Position numbers and translations under genes: made by a program. The notes under the pieces are model-generated. The model searched no databases, was not told where the DNA came from, and worked only from the letters and a program-made list of their open reading frames with translations. From DASUPK01 sp963724665 (GTDB taxonomy: Bacteria; Actinomycetota; Thermoleophilia; Solirubrobacterales; 70-9), in contig CAVRVH010000007.1 in the NCBI GenBank assembly GCA_963724665.1, forward strand, positions 1,240,001 through 1,304,000: DNA of 64,000 nt, written 5' to 3'. This document shows positions 9,718 through 17,338 of the stretch, in pieces (positions within the stretch are counted from its first letter, which is position 1; the number at the start of each line of letters is the position of its first letter).

Positions 9718-11562
9718 CTACGGGTTCGTGCCTGCCTGGGCCCACGCGAAGGCCAAGGCGGCGCCCAGGGCGAGGGATCCGAGCACGAGGAAGGTGGCGC
9801 CCGAGTCGTTGACCAGCACGCCCATCGCGACCGCCGCGCAGGCGCCGATCACGCCCGCGCGGGCGAGCGGCTCGGGGCGCAGCCAGGCGTCGATCCGGCG
9901 CCACCGCCAGATCGAAACGCCGATACCCGCGATCACGACCCAGAACAGCGGATTCCCCGCCGCCTGGGCGAAGTCGTTGGCAGAGAGCTCGAGACGCCGC
10001 TGGGCTACGTCGGCGAGGTTGGTGGCCCCGCCGGCATCGAGCACCGAGCGCGTCAGGTGCGAGTTGCCGCCCGAGACCAGGTCGATCAGGGCGAGTGCGC
10101 CCAGCGCGACAACGGGGACTGCGATCACTGCGGCGACGATCCGCCAGCGTGAGGCGCCAGGCCCCCACGTCAGGGTGATCGCAGCGACCGCCGCTCCGAG
10201 CGAGAGGACAACCGCCGCACCGACGTCGGCGCCGAACTGTCCCACGGCGAAGACCAACCCTGCCAGGACGCCGACAGCCAGGAACGCCACGACCGCCGGG
10301 CGCCGGCCGGCACCGCGTGCAGTGAGTGCCGCCCCGACCGCCACGGGCACCATCACCGCGATCAGCGCCTCGAGCTCGTTGCCGATCCCGTAGAAACGCG
10401 CTCCGAAGATGGGGTTCGGCCCGAGCAGGGAGACCTGCGTCAACCCGGAGCCCGCGATGACGTCGATCGCGTACGCGACCACCGTGATCGCACAGGCGAC
10501 GGTCAAAGCCCACCAGCCTCGAACCAATGCGAGAGTTACCGCGGCGAGTACGGTCGCGCCGACGCCGACGAGCAGGCCCTCGACCACCGCCCCCGGCTCG
10601 GTCGCCGCCCCGGCCAGAAGCATCAGCGGCATGTAGGCAAAGGCCAGCGCGAGCCAGGCGAACGCGGGCCGGCGAGCGGCGGGCCTGAGCAGCGCCACCG
10701 CGACCGCGATCAGGATCCAAGCGGCGAGGGAACCGATCACGACCGGGGCTCGGCGGGCCGGGATCGCAGCCATGCGGTCCCCGAGCCCCTCGATCGACCC
10801 CGCATCGACGGTGCCCTCGGCTCGGATCGGCTCGCCGTCCATCCCGCTCGGGATCGGCATGCCGAAGCGCCGCAGGATCGTCGGCGCGATGTCTGTCGAG
10901 ATGACGTATCCGTCTGTGCGGGTCGAGTCCGAAGTGAGGTTTCCTTCGAACCCTCCTCCGGCGATCCCGATCGGCACGATCTTGCGGCCGCGGGATGGCT
11001 CCACGAACGCGATCAAAAGCTCGTCAGCCGGCATACCGGTCAGCTCTTTGCGGACCCCGCCTATCCCCGAGGCGAACACGGTGAGGCTGCCGAAGTTGGC
11101 CACCCCCACGCCGCCGTCGCGGCGCACGGCTATCAGCTCGGCGGACTCCGCCGCGGGCGCCGCCTCCGAGCGGATCCCGCCGGACAGCAGACTCGAGGCC
11201 AGCAGCCCGGGAACGATCTCGGCGGGGGCGCTGTCAGCTCGTTGGACGATGTGCGGCCAGTGCGGCACTCGGAAGAGGAAGCTGCGGAGCGGCGGCAACG
11301 GCCGGTCATAGAGGGTGTCGTCGACCCGGTTGCCCTGGGAGATGTCCAGATAGGTCTGCTCGGGCGGGACCTCGCCGATTCCAGTGCTCATCAGGCCCGG
11401 AGAGAGACCCGCCGCGGCAAGTTGCCCGACCGTGGTGTCCGACGGCAGCACCATCACGAGCGCGTTGGGCGGGAGGCGGGTGATCGTTGGCTTCTCCACT
11501 CCCATGCCCGCCGCGGGCGCCGCCCGCCCGCACGCGAGCACCCCGGCCGCGAGCGCGGCCAC
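9718..11562 (-). CDS. Polytopic membrane protein with N-terminal alkaline-phosphatase-like ectodomain
   Basis: A 614-residue protein opening with a hydrophobic signal segment (VAALAAGVLACG). An extracytoplasmic domain of about 270 residues follows and includes TDIAPTILRRFGMPIP, the metal-site-proximal signature of the alkaline phosphatase/sulfatase superfamily. About ten transmembrane helices come next, with FYGIGNELEALIAVM and FGADVGAAVVLSLG between them. No experimentally characterised homologue comes to mind; a phosphodiesterase or phospho-transfer role at the cell surface is inferred. The GTG at 11562 is chosen because AAAAGG lies 6 nt upstream; the frame is open further upstream, but that part overlaps hemQ. 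It lies 93 bp ahead of the glycosyltransferase-flippase gene, suggesting a shared envelope pathway, and is divergent from hemQ with only 16 bp between starts. Confidence 0.7.
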   Translation of the reverse strand: MAALAAGVLACGRAAPAAGMGVEKPTITRLPPNALVMVLPSDTTVGQLAAAGLSPGLMSTGIGEVPPEQTYLDISQGNRVDDTLYDRPLPPLRSFLFRVPHWPHIVQRADSAPAEIVPGLLASSLLSGGIRSEAAPAAESAELIAVRRDGGVGVANFGSLTVFASGIGGVRKELTGMPADELLIAFVEPSRGRKIVPIGIAGGGFEGNLTSDSTRTDGYVISTDIAPTILRRFGMPIPSGMDGEPIRAEGTVDAGSIEGLGDRMAAIPARRAPVVIGSLAAWILIAVAVALLRPAARRPAFAWLALAFAYMPLMLLAGAATEPGAVVEGLLVGVGATVLAAVTLALVRGWWALTVACAITVVAYAIDVIAGSGLTQVSLLGPNPIFGARFYGIGNELEALIAVMVPVAVGAALTARGAGRRPAVVAFLAVGVLAGLVFAVGQFGADVGAAVVLSLGAAVAAITLTWGPGASRWRIVAAVIAVPVVALGALALIDLVSGGNSHLTRSVLDAGGATNLADVAQRRLELSANDFAQAAGNPLFWVVIAGIGVSIWRWRRIDAWLRPEPLARAGVIGACAAVAMGVLVNDSGATFLVLGSLALGAALAFAWAQAGTNP

Positions 11563-11565
11563 CAC

Positions 11566-11571
11566 TAACCT
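11566..11571 (+). promoter_or_regulatory. Putative -10 (TAACCT) of leaderless hemQ promoter
   Basis: TAACCT is 7 nt before the hemQ GTG at 11579 and there is no Shine-Dalgarno. It lies inside the 16-bp gap to the divergent membrane-protein gene, so the rest of the promoter must be inside that gene's 5' coding end. Confidence 0.45.
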
Positions 11572-11578
11572 TTTGATC

Positions 11579-12274
11579 GTGGCCGACCGCACGTTCGTCA
11601 AGTTCACGTTCTTCAAGCTCGACCCCGCCTGGCGCAGGCGGTCCGCCTCGGAGCGGGCGACCGACAAGGCCGAGTTCCTGGCGGCCTGCGAGGACTTCGC
11701 CGAGGACCGCTCCTTGCGAGCGTATTCGACAGTCGGCACCCGCGGCGACGTCGACCTGATGCTGCTCAGCCAGAGCCCGATCCTCGACGACCTGCACACG
11801 TTCCACGTCGTCCTCGCCCAGAGCGGCCTCGCCCGCTGGGCCGAGACGCCGTACTCCTATCTCGCGATGACCAAGCCCTCGCCGTACTCGGACTCCGAGT
11901 CCCGCCCGGAGATCTGCACCTCGGAGCGGAAGTACCTCTTCGTCTACCCGCTCGACAAGAAGCGCGAGTGGTACGGGCTGCCGCTGGAGGAGCGCCGGCG
12001 GATCATGGCCAACCACATCGAGGTCGGCCGCCGTCACCCGGAGATCTCGATCAACACCGCCTACTCCTTCGGCATCGACGACCAGGAGTTCGTCGTCTCG
12101 TTCGAGGGCGACGAGCCCGGGGAGTTCCTCGACCTCGTCCAGGAGCTCCGCGGCACGGAGTCGAGTGCCTACACCTTGCGCGACACGCCGATCTTCACCT
12201 GCGTATCGATGTCGCTCGGGCGGGCGCTCGACGCGCTGGATGGGACTGCCGCAACGGCGGTCACGCCGGCCTGA
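11579..12274 (+). CDS. hemQ: Coproheme decarboxylase (chlorite-dismutase family)
   Basis: Catalyses the peroxide-dependent decarboxylation of coproheme III to haem b, the last step of the coproporphyrin-dependent haem pathway of Gram-positive bacteria. The 231-residue protein has the family core YPLDKKREWYGLPLEER, carrying the catalytic Tyr, followed by MANHIEVGRRHPEISINTAY and SFGIDDQEFVVSFE around the proximal haem His. GTG at 11579 gives MADRTFVKFTFFKLDPAW, the usual beta-strand start, and is preceded by a TAACCT -10 at 7 nt. The next gene downstream is an adrenodoxin-reductase-like FNR (23 bp gap), followed by BolA and glutaredoxin, so the group looks like a haem/Fe-S redox unit. Confidence 0.92.
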   Translation: MADRTFVKFTFFKLDPAWRRRSASERATDKAEFLAACEDFAEDRSLRAYSTVGTRGDVDLMLLSQSPILDDLHTFHVVLAQSGLARWAETPYSYLAMTKPSPYSDSESRPEICTSERKYLFVYPLDKKREWYGLPLEERRRIMANHIEVGRRHPEISINTAYSFGIDDQEFVVSFEGDEPGEFLDLVQELRGTESSAYTLRDTPIFTCVSMSLGRALDALDGTAATAVTPA

Positions 12275-12297
12275 GTCACTACCCTTTCCCGCTCGCT

Positions 12298-13704
12298 GTG
12301 ATCGGTACAGAGGACAAGCCGCTGCGCGTCGCCATCGTCGGGTCGGGCCCGGCCGGCTTCTACACGGCCGAGCACGTGCTCAAGCACGAGGGCACTCACG
12401 CCGAGGTCGACATGTTCGACCGGCTGCCCACCCCCTACGGCCTGGTGCGGTTCGGCGTCGCGCCCGACCATCCGAAGATCAAGTCGGTGATCCGCGTCTA
12501 CGAGAAGACTGCCGCCCGGCCCGAGTTCCGCTTCTTTGGAAACGTCGAGGTCGGCAAGGACATCACCGCAGACGAGCTGCGCGAGCGCTACCACGCCGTC
12601 GTCTTCGCCTACGGGACAGCGACCGACCGCCAGCTCGGCATCCCGGGCGAGGAGCTGCCCGGCTCGCATCCCGCCACGCAGTTCGTCAACTGGTACAACG
12701 CCCATCCCGACTTCGCCGACTACGAGTTCGACCTGAGCTGCGAGCGGGTGGTCGTGATCGGCAACGGAAACGTCGCTGCCGACGTAGCCCGGATGCTCGC
12801 GCTGACCGAGGACGAGTTGCGCGAGACCGACACCGCCGACCACGCGATCGAGGCCTTCTGTGGCAGCGGCGTCAAGGAGATCCTGGTGCTGGGACGGCGT
12901 GGTCCCGCGCAGGCCGCCTTCACCAATCCCGAGGTCCGCGAGCTGGGCGAGATGGTGAACGCCGACATCGACATCGACGCCGGGGAGATGGAGCTGGACG
13001 AGATCAGCCGCGAGTGGCTCGAGTCCGACGACGCGGACCCCACCAACCGGCGCAACGTCGACATCTTCACGGACTTCTCGGGACGCGACCCCGAGGGCAA
13101 GCTCCAGAAGATCGTGATGCGCTTTCTCCGCTCCCCGATCGAGATCCAGGGCGACGGCAAGGTCGAGCGGATCGTGATCGGCAAGAACGAGCTTCAGCGA
13201 GACGAGAGCGGCCGAATCAAGGCGGTCGACACCGGCGAGCGCGAGACGATCGAGTGCGGCCTGGTCCTGCGCTCGATCGGCTACAAGGGCATTCCGATCG
13301 AGGGCATCCCCTTCGATGACGGCCGCGGCCTGATCCACAACGAGGCAGGGCGGGTCCACGACGGGGAGGGCAATCAGGTCCCCGGGCTATACGCGGTGGG
13401 CTGGATCAAGCGCGGCCCCTCCGGCGTGATCGGCACGAACAAGAAGGACGCCCAGGAGACCGTCGACGAGCTGTTCGCCGATCTCGAGGCCGGCAGGGTG
13501 CCCGAGGCCGTGCTCGCCTCCGATCGCGGCTCGATCGAGGCCCTGCTCGACGAGCGCAAGCCCGACCACGTCACCTTCGAGCGCTGGCAGGCCATTGACG
13601 CCGCCGAAACCGCCGCGGGTGAGCCTCAGGGGCGCCCGCGCGTGAAGTTCGTGCGCGTCGAGGAGATGCTCGAGCACGCCAAGACGGCGGCCGGCGCCAA
13701 GTAA
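12298..13704 (+). CDS. fprA: Ferredoxin--NADP+ reductase, adrenodoxin-reductase (FprA) type
   Basis: FAD enzyme moving electrons between NADPH and ferredoxin. The 468-residue protein starts with the FAD dinucleotide motif VAIVGSGPAGFYTAE, followed by DRLPTPYGLVRFGVAPDH, which is diagnostic of the adrenodoxin reductase/FprA family. The NADP Rossmann motif VVVIGNGNVAADVARML lies mid-protein and the C-terminal FAD contact is VGWIKRGPSGVIGTNKKDA. The GTG at 12298 gives a short N-terminus before the FAD motif. It ends TAA directly abutting the BolA GTG at 13705, so the two are almost certainly co-translated. It may reduce ferredoxins serving Fe-S assembly or P450s such as the one in this window (inference). 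Confidence 0.92.
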   Translation: MIGTEDKPLRVAIVGSGPAGFYTAEHVLKHEGTHAEVDMFDRLPTPYGLVRFGVAPDHPKIKSVIRVYEKTAARPEFRFFGNVEVGKDITADELRERYHAVVFAYGTATDRQLGIPGEELPGSHPATQFVNWYNAHPDFADYEFDLSCERVVVIGNGNVAADVARMLALTEDELRETDTADHAIEAFCGSGVKEILVLGRRGPAQAAFTNPEVRELGEMVNADIDIDAGEMELDEISREWLESDDADPTNRRNVDIFTDFSGRDPEGKLQKIVMRFLRSPIEIQGDGKVERIVIGKNELQRDESGRIKAVDTGERETIECGLVLRSIGYKGIPIEGIPFDDGRGLIHNEAGRVHDGEGNQVPGLYAVGWIKRGPSGVIGTNKKDAQETVDELFADLEAGRVPEAVLASDRGSIEALLDERKPDHVTFERWQAIDAAETAAGEPQGRPRVKFVRVEEMLEHAKTAAGAK

Positions 13705-13932
13705 GTGCTCGTCGACGACGTCAAGGAGCTGATCGAGCAGGCCCTGCCGGGGGCGACGGTCGAGGTGATCGACGAGGGCGGCGGCGACCACCTGCGGGTC
13801 AACGTCACCGCCTCGCAGTTCGAGGGCCTGAGTCGCATCGAGCAGCACCGGCTCGTCAAGAGCGCGGTTCGCGAGCGCTCCGACACCGGCGAGCTGCACT
13901 CGCTGTCGATCAAGACCTCCGTGCCCGGCTGA
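13705..13932 (+). CDS. BolA family protein
   Basis: A 75-residue protein with the BolA/IbaG pattern: a short N-terminal helix VDDVKELIEQALPGATVEV, then HLRVNVTASQFEGLSRIEQHR, which holds the conserved surface around the variant helix-turn-helix, and a C-terminal strand ELHSLSIKT. BolA proteins form [2Fe-2S]-bridged complexes with monothiol glutaredoxins, and the next gene (22 bp on) encodes one. This makes a role in Fe-S trafficking more likely than DNA binding. The GTG start immediately follows the fprA stop codon without any spacer. Confidence 0.85.
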   Translation: MLVDDVKELIEQALPGATVEVIDEGGGDHLRVNVTASQFEGLSRIEQHRLVKSAVRERSDTGELHSLSIKTSVPG

Positions 13933-13941
13933 GCCGGTCCG

Positions 13942-13947
13942 TATGAT
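13942..13947 (+). promoter_or_regulatory. Putative -10 (TATGAT) of internal leaderless promoter for the glutaredoxin gene
   Basis: TATGAT sits exactly 7 nt before the GTG at 13955, suggesting that the glutaredoxin gene has its own leaderless transcript in addition to read-through from fprA-bolA. Confidence 0.5.
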
Positions 13948-13954
13948 CCGACGA

Positions 13955-14359
13955 GTGACTGAACCCACTCTCAAAGAGAAGCTCGAGCAGCTGATCGCCG
14001 AGAACCAGGTTCTGCTGCTGATGAAGGGCACGCCCGAGGCGCCGGCTTGCGGCAACTCGATGCGCGCCCTCGCGGCCATCGAGCCCTACGGAGTCGAGTA
14101 CGCCGCGCTGGACGTGCTCCCAGCCCTCGAGCCGCTGCGCGAGGCCACCGGCGAGATCGCCGACTGGCGCACCTTCCCGCAGCTATACGTCAAGGGCGAG
14201 CTGGTGGGCGGCGCCGACATCGTCGAGGAGATGAACGAGTCCGGCGAGCTGGCTGAGCTGCTCGGCGTCGAGCAGCCGGAGCGCTCGCAGATGTCTGCCA
14301 AGGAAGAGCTCCTGGCGGACAACCCGCAGCAGAGCCCGCCGATCCAGATCGAGCGCTAG
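13955..14359 (+). CDS. Monothiol glutaredoxin (Grx4-like) with variant CGNS active site
   Basis: A 134-residue Grx4/GrxD-type protein: LLLMKGTPEAPACGNSMRA near residues 24-42, and the glutathione-binding TFPQLYVKGELVGGADIVEEM further on. These proteins bind a [2Fe-2S] cluster with glutathione and pair with BolA. The hallmark CGFS is CGNS here; the cluster-ligand Cys is retained but the Phe is replaced by Asn. A C-terminal tail of about 30 polar residues (QPERSQMSAKEELL...) is longer than in E. coli GrxD. GTG at 13955 is preferred over ATG at 13943 because that ATG lies within the TATGAT -10. It converges with erpA 15 bp away. Confidence 0.87.
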   Translation: MTEPTLKEKLEQLIAENQVLLLMKGTPEAPACGNSMRALAAIEPYGVEYAALDVLPALEPLREATGEIADWRTFPQLYVKGELVGGADIVEEMNESGELAELLGVEQPERSQMSAKEELLADNPQQSPPIQIER

Positions 14360-14374
14360 GGCAAGCGATTCCGG

Positions 14375-14749
14375 CTAGACCGCGGCGGCCTTTTCGGCCG
14401 TGTCTTCCTTGACCTGGAAGGAGGAGCCGCAGCCGCAGGCAGCTTCTACGTTCGGGTTGTTGACCGCGAAGCCCGCGCCCTGGAGTCCGTCGACCCAGTC
14501 GACCTCGGAGCCGAAGACGAACTGCATGCTGGTCTTGTCGACGACGACAGCGACGCCCTGATTCTCGAAGCGGTGGTCGTCCTCCTTGGGCGCGTCGAAG
14601 GCGAGGGCGTACTGGAAGCCGGAGCAACCGCCGCCGCGGACGGCGACGCGCAGGGCCTGCTCGGTTCCGCTCTCCTGCTCGCCGAGCAGCTCCTTGATCT
14701 TGCCCGCCGCCTTGTCGGTCAGCGTGATGGGCTGCAGTGCCTCACTCAT
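14375..14749 (-). CDS. erpA: A-type iron-sulfur cluster carrier
   Basis: A 124-residue A-type carrier (ErpA/IscA/HesB family) that passes Fe-S clusters to apo-proteins. The three ligand cysteines are visible: one in RGGGCSGFQYAL and two in the C-terminal CGCGSSF. Residues 3-20 (EALQPITLTDKAAGKIKELL) form the usual first helix. The ATG at 14749 is selected by a TACAAT -10 exactly 8 nt upstream, although the gene also overlaps the end of the upstream thioredoxin-fold gene by 8 nt, so both independent and read-through transcription are plausible. It faces the bolA-glutaredoxin genes, reinforcing an Fe-S biogenesis neighbourhood. Confidence 0.92.
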   Translation of the reverse strand: MSEALQPITLTDKAAGKIKELLGEQESGTEQALRVAVRGGGCSGFQYALAFDAPKEDDHRFENQGVAVVVDKTSMQFVFGSEVDWVDGLQGAGFAVNNPNVEAACGCGSSFQVKEDTAEKAAAV

Positions 14750-15059
14750 CGATCTGAATTGTAGACGTCCTTCCCCCCGGCTCATCAGGGTTTTGCCCGG
14801 ATTCCTCTCCGTAGCGCCAATCGAGGTACTGCAGGATTCGGCGCGAGTCGCTCACGACCTCCTCGCCGTCGACGAGCACCGGGACGTACGGAAACTTGGT
14901 GAGCTCGACGATCTCGGGGCGGTTCGAGCGCCGGCGCCTGACCCTCTCCGTGCGGTACTCGAGTTCGCGCTTCTTCAACCGGCGGGCAACGGCACCGCAC
15001 GGGCAGAGGAAGTTCGTGGGGGTGCCGCAGCGGTAGAGAACGCGGCGAGGCTCGCTCAT
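14742..15059 (-). CDS. Thioredoxin-fold / GST N-terminal domain protein
   Basis: A 105-residue single-domain protein: VLYRCGTPTNFLCPCGAVAR supplies four cysteines near the N-terminus in a glutaredoxin-like position, followed by KFPYVPVLVDGEEVVSDSRRILQYLDWRYG, the cis-Pro and glutathione-binding signature of GST N-terminal domains. The all-helical GST C-terminal domain is absent. A role in thiol or Fe-S redox handling alongside erpA is inferred. Its ATG overlaps the upstream SDR stop as TGATG, so translation is likely coupled. Confidence 0.75.
   Translation of the reverse strand: MSEPRRVLYRCGTPTNFLCPCGAVARRLKKRELEYRTERVRRRRSNRPEIVELTKFPYVPVLVDGEEVVSDSRRILQYLDWRYGEESGQNPDEPGGRTSTIQIDE
14758..14763 (-). 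promoter_or_regulatory. Putative -10 (TACAAT) of leaderless erpA promoter
   Basis: On the minus strand TACAAT is followed by 8 nt and then the erpA ATG at 14749. It lies inside the 3' end of the upstream gene. Confidence 0.5.
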
Positions 15060-16111
15060 CAGGAGAAGGGAAGCAGGCTCACGGCACGGCCGGTGCCGCG
15101 CAGCGCCAGGTCGGTCAGCCGATGGCCCTCGGCTCTCTTGCCGAGCTCGTCTAGCTGCCAGCGAACGGTGTCCTCCAGCGTCTCCTCGTGGGGGCGCGGC
15201 TCCCAGCCGAGCTGCTCGCGAGCCTTGTCGTTGCGGTAGGTGAACCACTGCGTGCCGGAGCGGACCTCGTCGGCGGAGGTGGGCAGGCGCAGGCCTGCGA
15301 GCTCCATCACCTCCACCCCGGCCAGCACCATCCGGCCCTGCATCCGAACCGGGGGCGGCGGTACCCCCGCGATCCGGCTGAGATCGGCGAAGAGCCGCTG
15401 CTGCGTGAAGTTCCGGCCCGTCAGGAGATAGCGCTCGCCCTCCCCACCTCGCTCGTCGGCGAGAACGTGACCCTTCGCAACGTCGCGAACGTCGACGATG
15501 TTGATCGCCCCGTCGAGATACCCGGGGATGCGACGCAGCAGGAGGCGGCGGACCAGGGCATTGGAGGTCCCGCTCGGGTTGGGGTCGTCGGGCCCGAGCA
15601 CGAACGACGGATTGACGATCGTGACCGGCAACCCCTTCGCGGCCGACCGCATCGAGACCAGCTCCGCCTCGTGCTTCGAGTTGATGTACGCGATGCCGAG
15701 ACGGCCGACGGTGAAGGGCTGGTCCTCGTCGATGGTCTCGCCCTTCCTGGCGGCTCCGACGGCACTCGAGCTCGAGGTGAGCACCGCCTTGACGACGCCG
15801 GCGCTCAGCGCCTCCTCCATCACGTTCCGGGTTCCCTCAACGTTCACCTCGAAGACCCGATCGCGGGCTCGGGTCCTCATGGAGGTGGTGCCAGCGACGT
15901 GGAAGACGCGCTCGACGCCTTTCATCGCGTTCCGCACCGCCTTCCGGTCGGTGACGTCTCCCACGGCGGGTTCGAACTCGATGCCCTCGAGGGGCTTCGT
16001 GTTGCTCTCCTTGCGGACCAGCAGCCTCAGATCGTCGCCGCGGCGAGCGAGTTCACGAGCAACGTGGAGGCCGACAAAGCCCGTCGCACCGGTGACGAGC
16101 GTCTTCGTCAT
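15059..16111 (-). CDS. Extended SDR, NAD-dependent epimerase/dihydroflavonol-4-reductase-like
   Basis: A 350-residue extended short-chain dehydrogenase/reductase. The NAD(P) motif TGATGFVG follows the start directly (MTKTLVTGATGFVGLHVA), the catalytic YxxxK is in AYINSKHEAEL, and VNPSFVLGPDDPNPS is typical of the DFR/hopanoid-associated epimerase group. The substrate cannot be read from sequence; sugar-nucleotide or sterol/hopanoid chemistry are the usual options. A TACCAT -10 lies 9 nt before the ATG. It is divergent from degV with a 25-bp gap and overlaps the following thioredoxin-fold gene. Confidence 0.8.
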   Translation of the reverse strand: MTKTLVTGATGFVGLHVARELARRGDDLRLLVRKESNTKPLEGIEFEPAVGDVTDRKAVRNAMKGVERVFHVAGTTSMRTRARDRVFEVNVEGTRNVMEEALSAGVVKAVLTSSSSAVGAARKGETIDEDQPFTVGRLGIAYINSKHEAELVSMRSAAKGLPVTIVNPSFVLGPDDPNPSGTSNALVRRLLLRRIPGYLDGAINIVDVRDVAKGHVLADERGGEGERYLLTGRNFTQQRLFADLSRIAGVPPPPVRMQGRMVLAGVEVMELAGLRLPTSADEVRSGTQWFTYRNDKAREQLGWEPRPHEETLEDTVRWQLDELGKRAEGHRLTDLALRGTGRAVSLLPFS

Positions 16112-16120
16112 GAGGCGGGC

Positions 16121-16126
16121 ATGGTA
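16121..16126 (-). promoter_or_regulatory. Putative -10 (TACCAT) for the SDR gene
   Basis: Minus-strand TACCAT, 9 nt before the ATG at 16111. It overlaps by two bases a possible plus-strand -10 (TAGAAC, 16125-16130) for degV, so the two divergent promoters are back to back. Confidence 0.35.
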
Positions 16127-16136
16127 GAACGCTCGA

Positions 16137-17006
16137 ATGCCCGCGACCGCGGTGGTAGCCGATACGACCTCATACCTGCCGCGCGAACTGCTCGACGCGC
16201 ACGACATCAAGGAGGTCAGCCTGTACGTCGGGCTCGAGGGGGATCAGGAGCGCGAGGCGGACATCACCGACCTGCACGCCTTCTATGAGCGGTTGCGGGT
16301 CTCCGACCAGACGGTGACGACGTCCCAGCCCTCGGTCGGCGATTTCATCTCGGTCTACGAGCCATTGTTGGCCGACGGGAGGGAGATCATCTCGATCCAT
16401 CTCTCCGCCGGGATCTCGGGCACGTGCGAATCAGCGATGCAGGCGCGGGAGCGGCTCACCGCCGACGGCAAGGGCGGAGAGCGGATCGCGGTCTGCGACT
16501 CGAAGACCGGCGCCGGCGGGATGGGGCTGATGATCCTGGCGGCCGCCAACGCCGCCGAGAACGGCGCCGGCTCGGCAGAGGCCCTGGAGCGCGCCAACGA
16601 GGCCCGCGCGAAGCTCAAGATCTGGTTCGCGGTCGACACGCTCGACTACCTGCGGCGAGGAGGCAGGATCGGCGCGGCGCGCGCCTGGATCGGCACCACC
16701 CTGAAGATCAAGCCCATCCTGACTCTGGAGGAGGAGATCACGCCGATCGAGCGGGTCCGCACCCGCAGCCGGGCGTTCGAGCGGATGGTCGACTACGGAC
16801 GCCAGCGCCACGAGGCGGGCGCCGATGCATGGGTGGTCCAGCACGTCCAGGACCTGGAGGCCGCCGAGCGGCTGGTGGAGGCCTGTCGGCCGATCTTCGG
16901 GTCGGACCCCGTCTTCACCTCAGAGGTCGGTCCGGTGATCGGGGCCCACGTCGGTCCGGGCCTGCTCGGAATCGGCGGCGTTCCGAAGTCTCTTCTCGAG
17001 TCATAA
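16137..17006 (+). CDS. DegV family fatty-acid-binding protein
   Basis: A 289-residue DegV protein. Family members (FakB) bind a fatty acid and present it to a fatty-acid kinase. Visible hallmarks are VVADTTSYLPRELL at the N-terminus, TVTTSQPSVGDF, the lipid-binding loop HLSAGISGTCESA, and the C-terminal GPVIGAHVGPGLLGIG. No FakA kinase gene is next to it. The ATG at 16137 starts the family core directly. It is convergent with the DUF3618 gene. Confidence 0.9.
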   Translation: MPATAVVADTTSYLPRELLDAHDIKEVSLYVGLEGDQEREADITDLHAFYERLRVSDQTVTTSQPSVGDFISVYEPLLADGREIISIHLSAGISGTCESAMQARERLTADGKGGERIAVCDSKTGAGGMGLMILAAANAAENGAGSAEALERANEARAKLKIWFAVDTLDYLRRGGRIGAARAWIGTTLKIKPILTLEEEITPIERVRTRSRAFERMVDYGRQRHEAGADAWVVQHVQDLEAAERLVEACRPIFGSDPVFTSEVGPVIGAHVGPGLLGIGGVPKSLLES

Positions 17007-17035
17007 AGCGGGTCGCGCTGACGCGCGCCCTCGCA

Positions 17036-17338
17036 CTAACGGCGGCGGCCGAGAGCGATCGCGCCACCGATCAGGAAGCCGACCACGGCGGCGCCGACGG
17101 CGAGCTCCTTGCGGTGCTCGCTGATCTGACGGCGAACGTCGGTGACCTGCACCCAGCGGTTCCGCAGGGCCTCGACCGAGCGGCCGAAATCCTGGCGCTG
17201 CTGGACGATGTCGCGCCGGATCTGGTCAGCTGAGCGCGTGCCGGGCGCGGGCATGGCTCTGCGCCCATTGCCTCGAATTCCAAGGGTCTGGTCCGTGGTT
17301 GATCCGAGGGTGCGCGACTGCGCAACCCGATTAGTCAT
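17036..17338 (-). CDS. DUF3618 membrane-anchored protein
   Basis: A 100-residue protein. The DUF3618 signature RSADQIRRDIVQQRQDFGRS lies mid-protein, followed by a charged segment and a C-terminal transmembrane helix (LAVGAAVVGFLIGGAIAL) ending RRR. A strong AGGAGG lies 6 nt before the ATG at 17338, which settles the start. Its start overlaps the end of the holin-X gene, and in many actinobacteria the two families occur together; the function of the pair is unknown. Confidence 0.8.
   Translation of the reverse strand: MTNRVAQSRTLGSTTDQTLGIRGNGRRAMPAPGTRSADQIRRDIVQQRQDFGRSVEALRNRWVQVTDVRRQISEHRKELAVGAAVVGFLIGGAIALGRRR

Noticed and set aside
12169..13359. Minus-strand open frame antisense to the ferredoxin reductase
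   Set aside because: Residue composition is typical of an antisense shadow and the sense gene is fully conserved.
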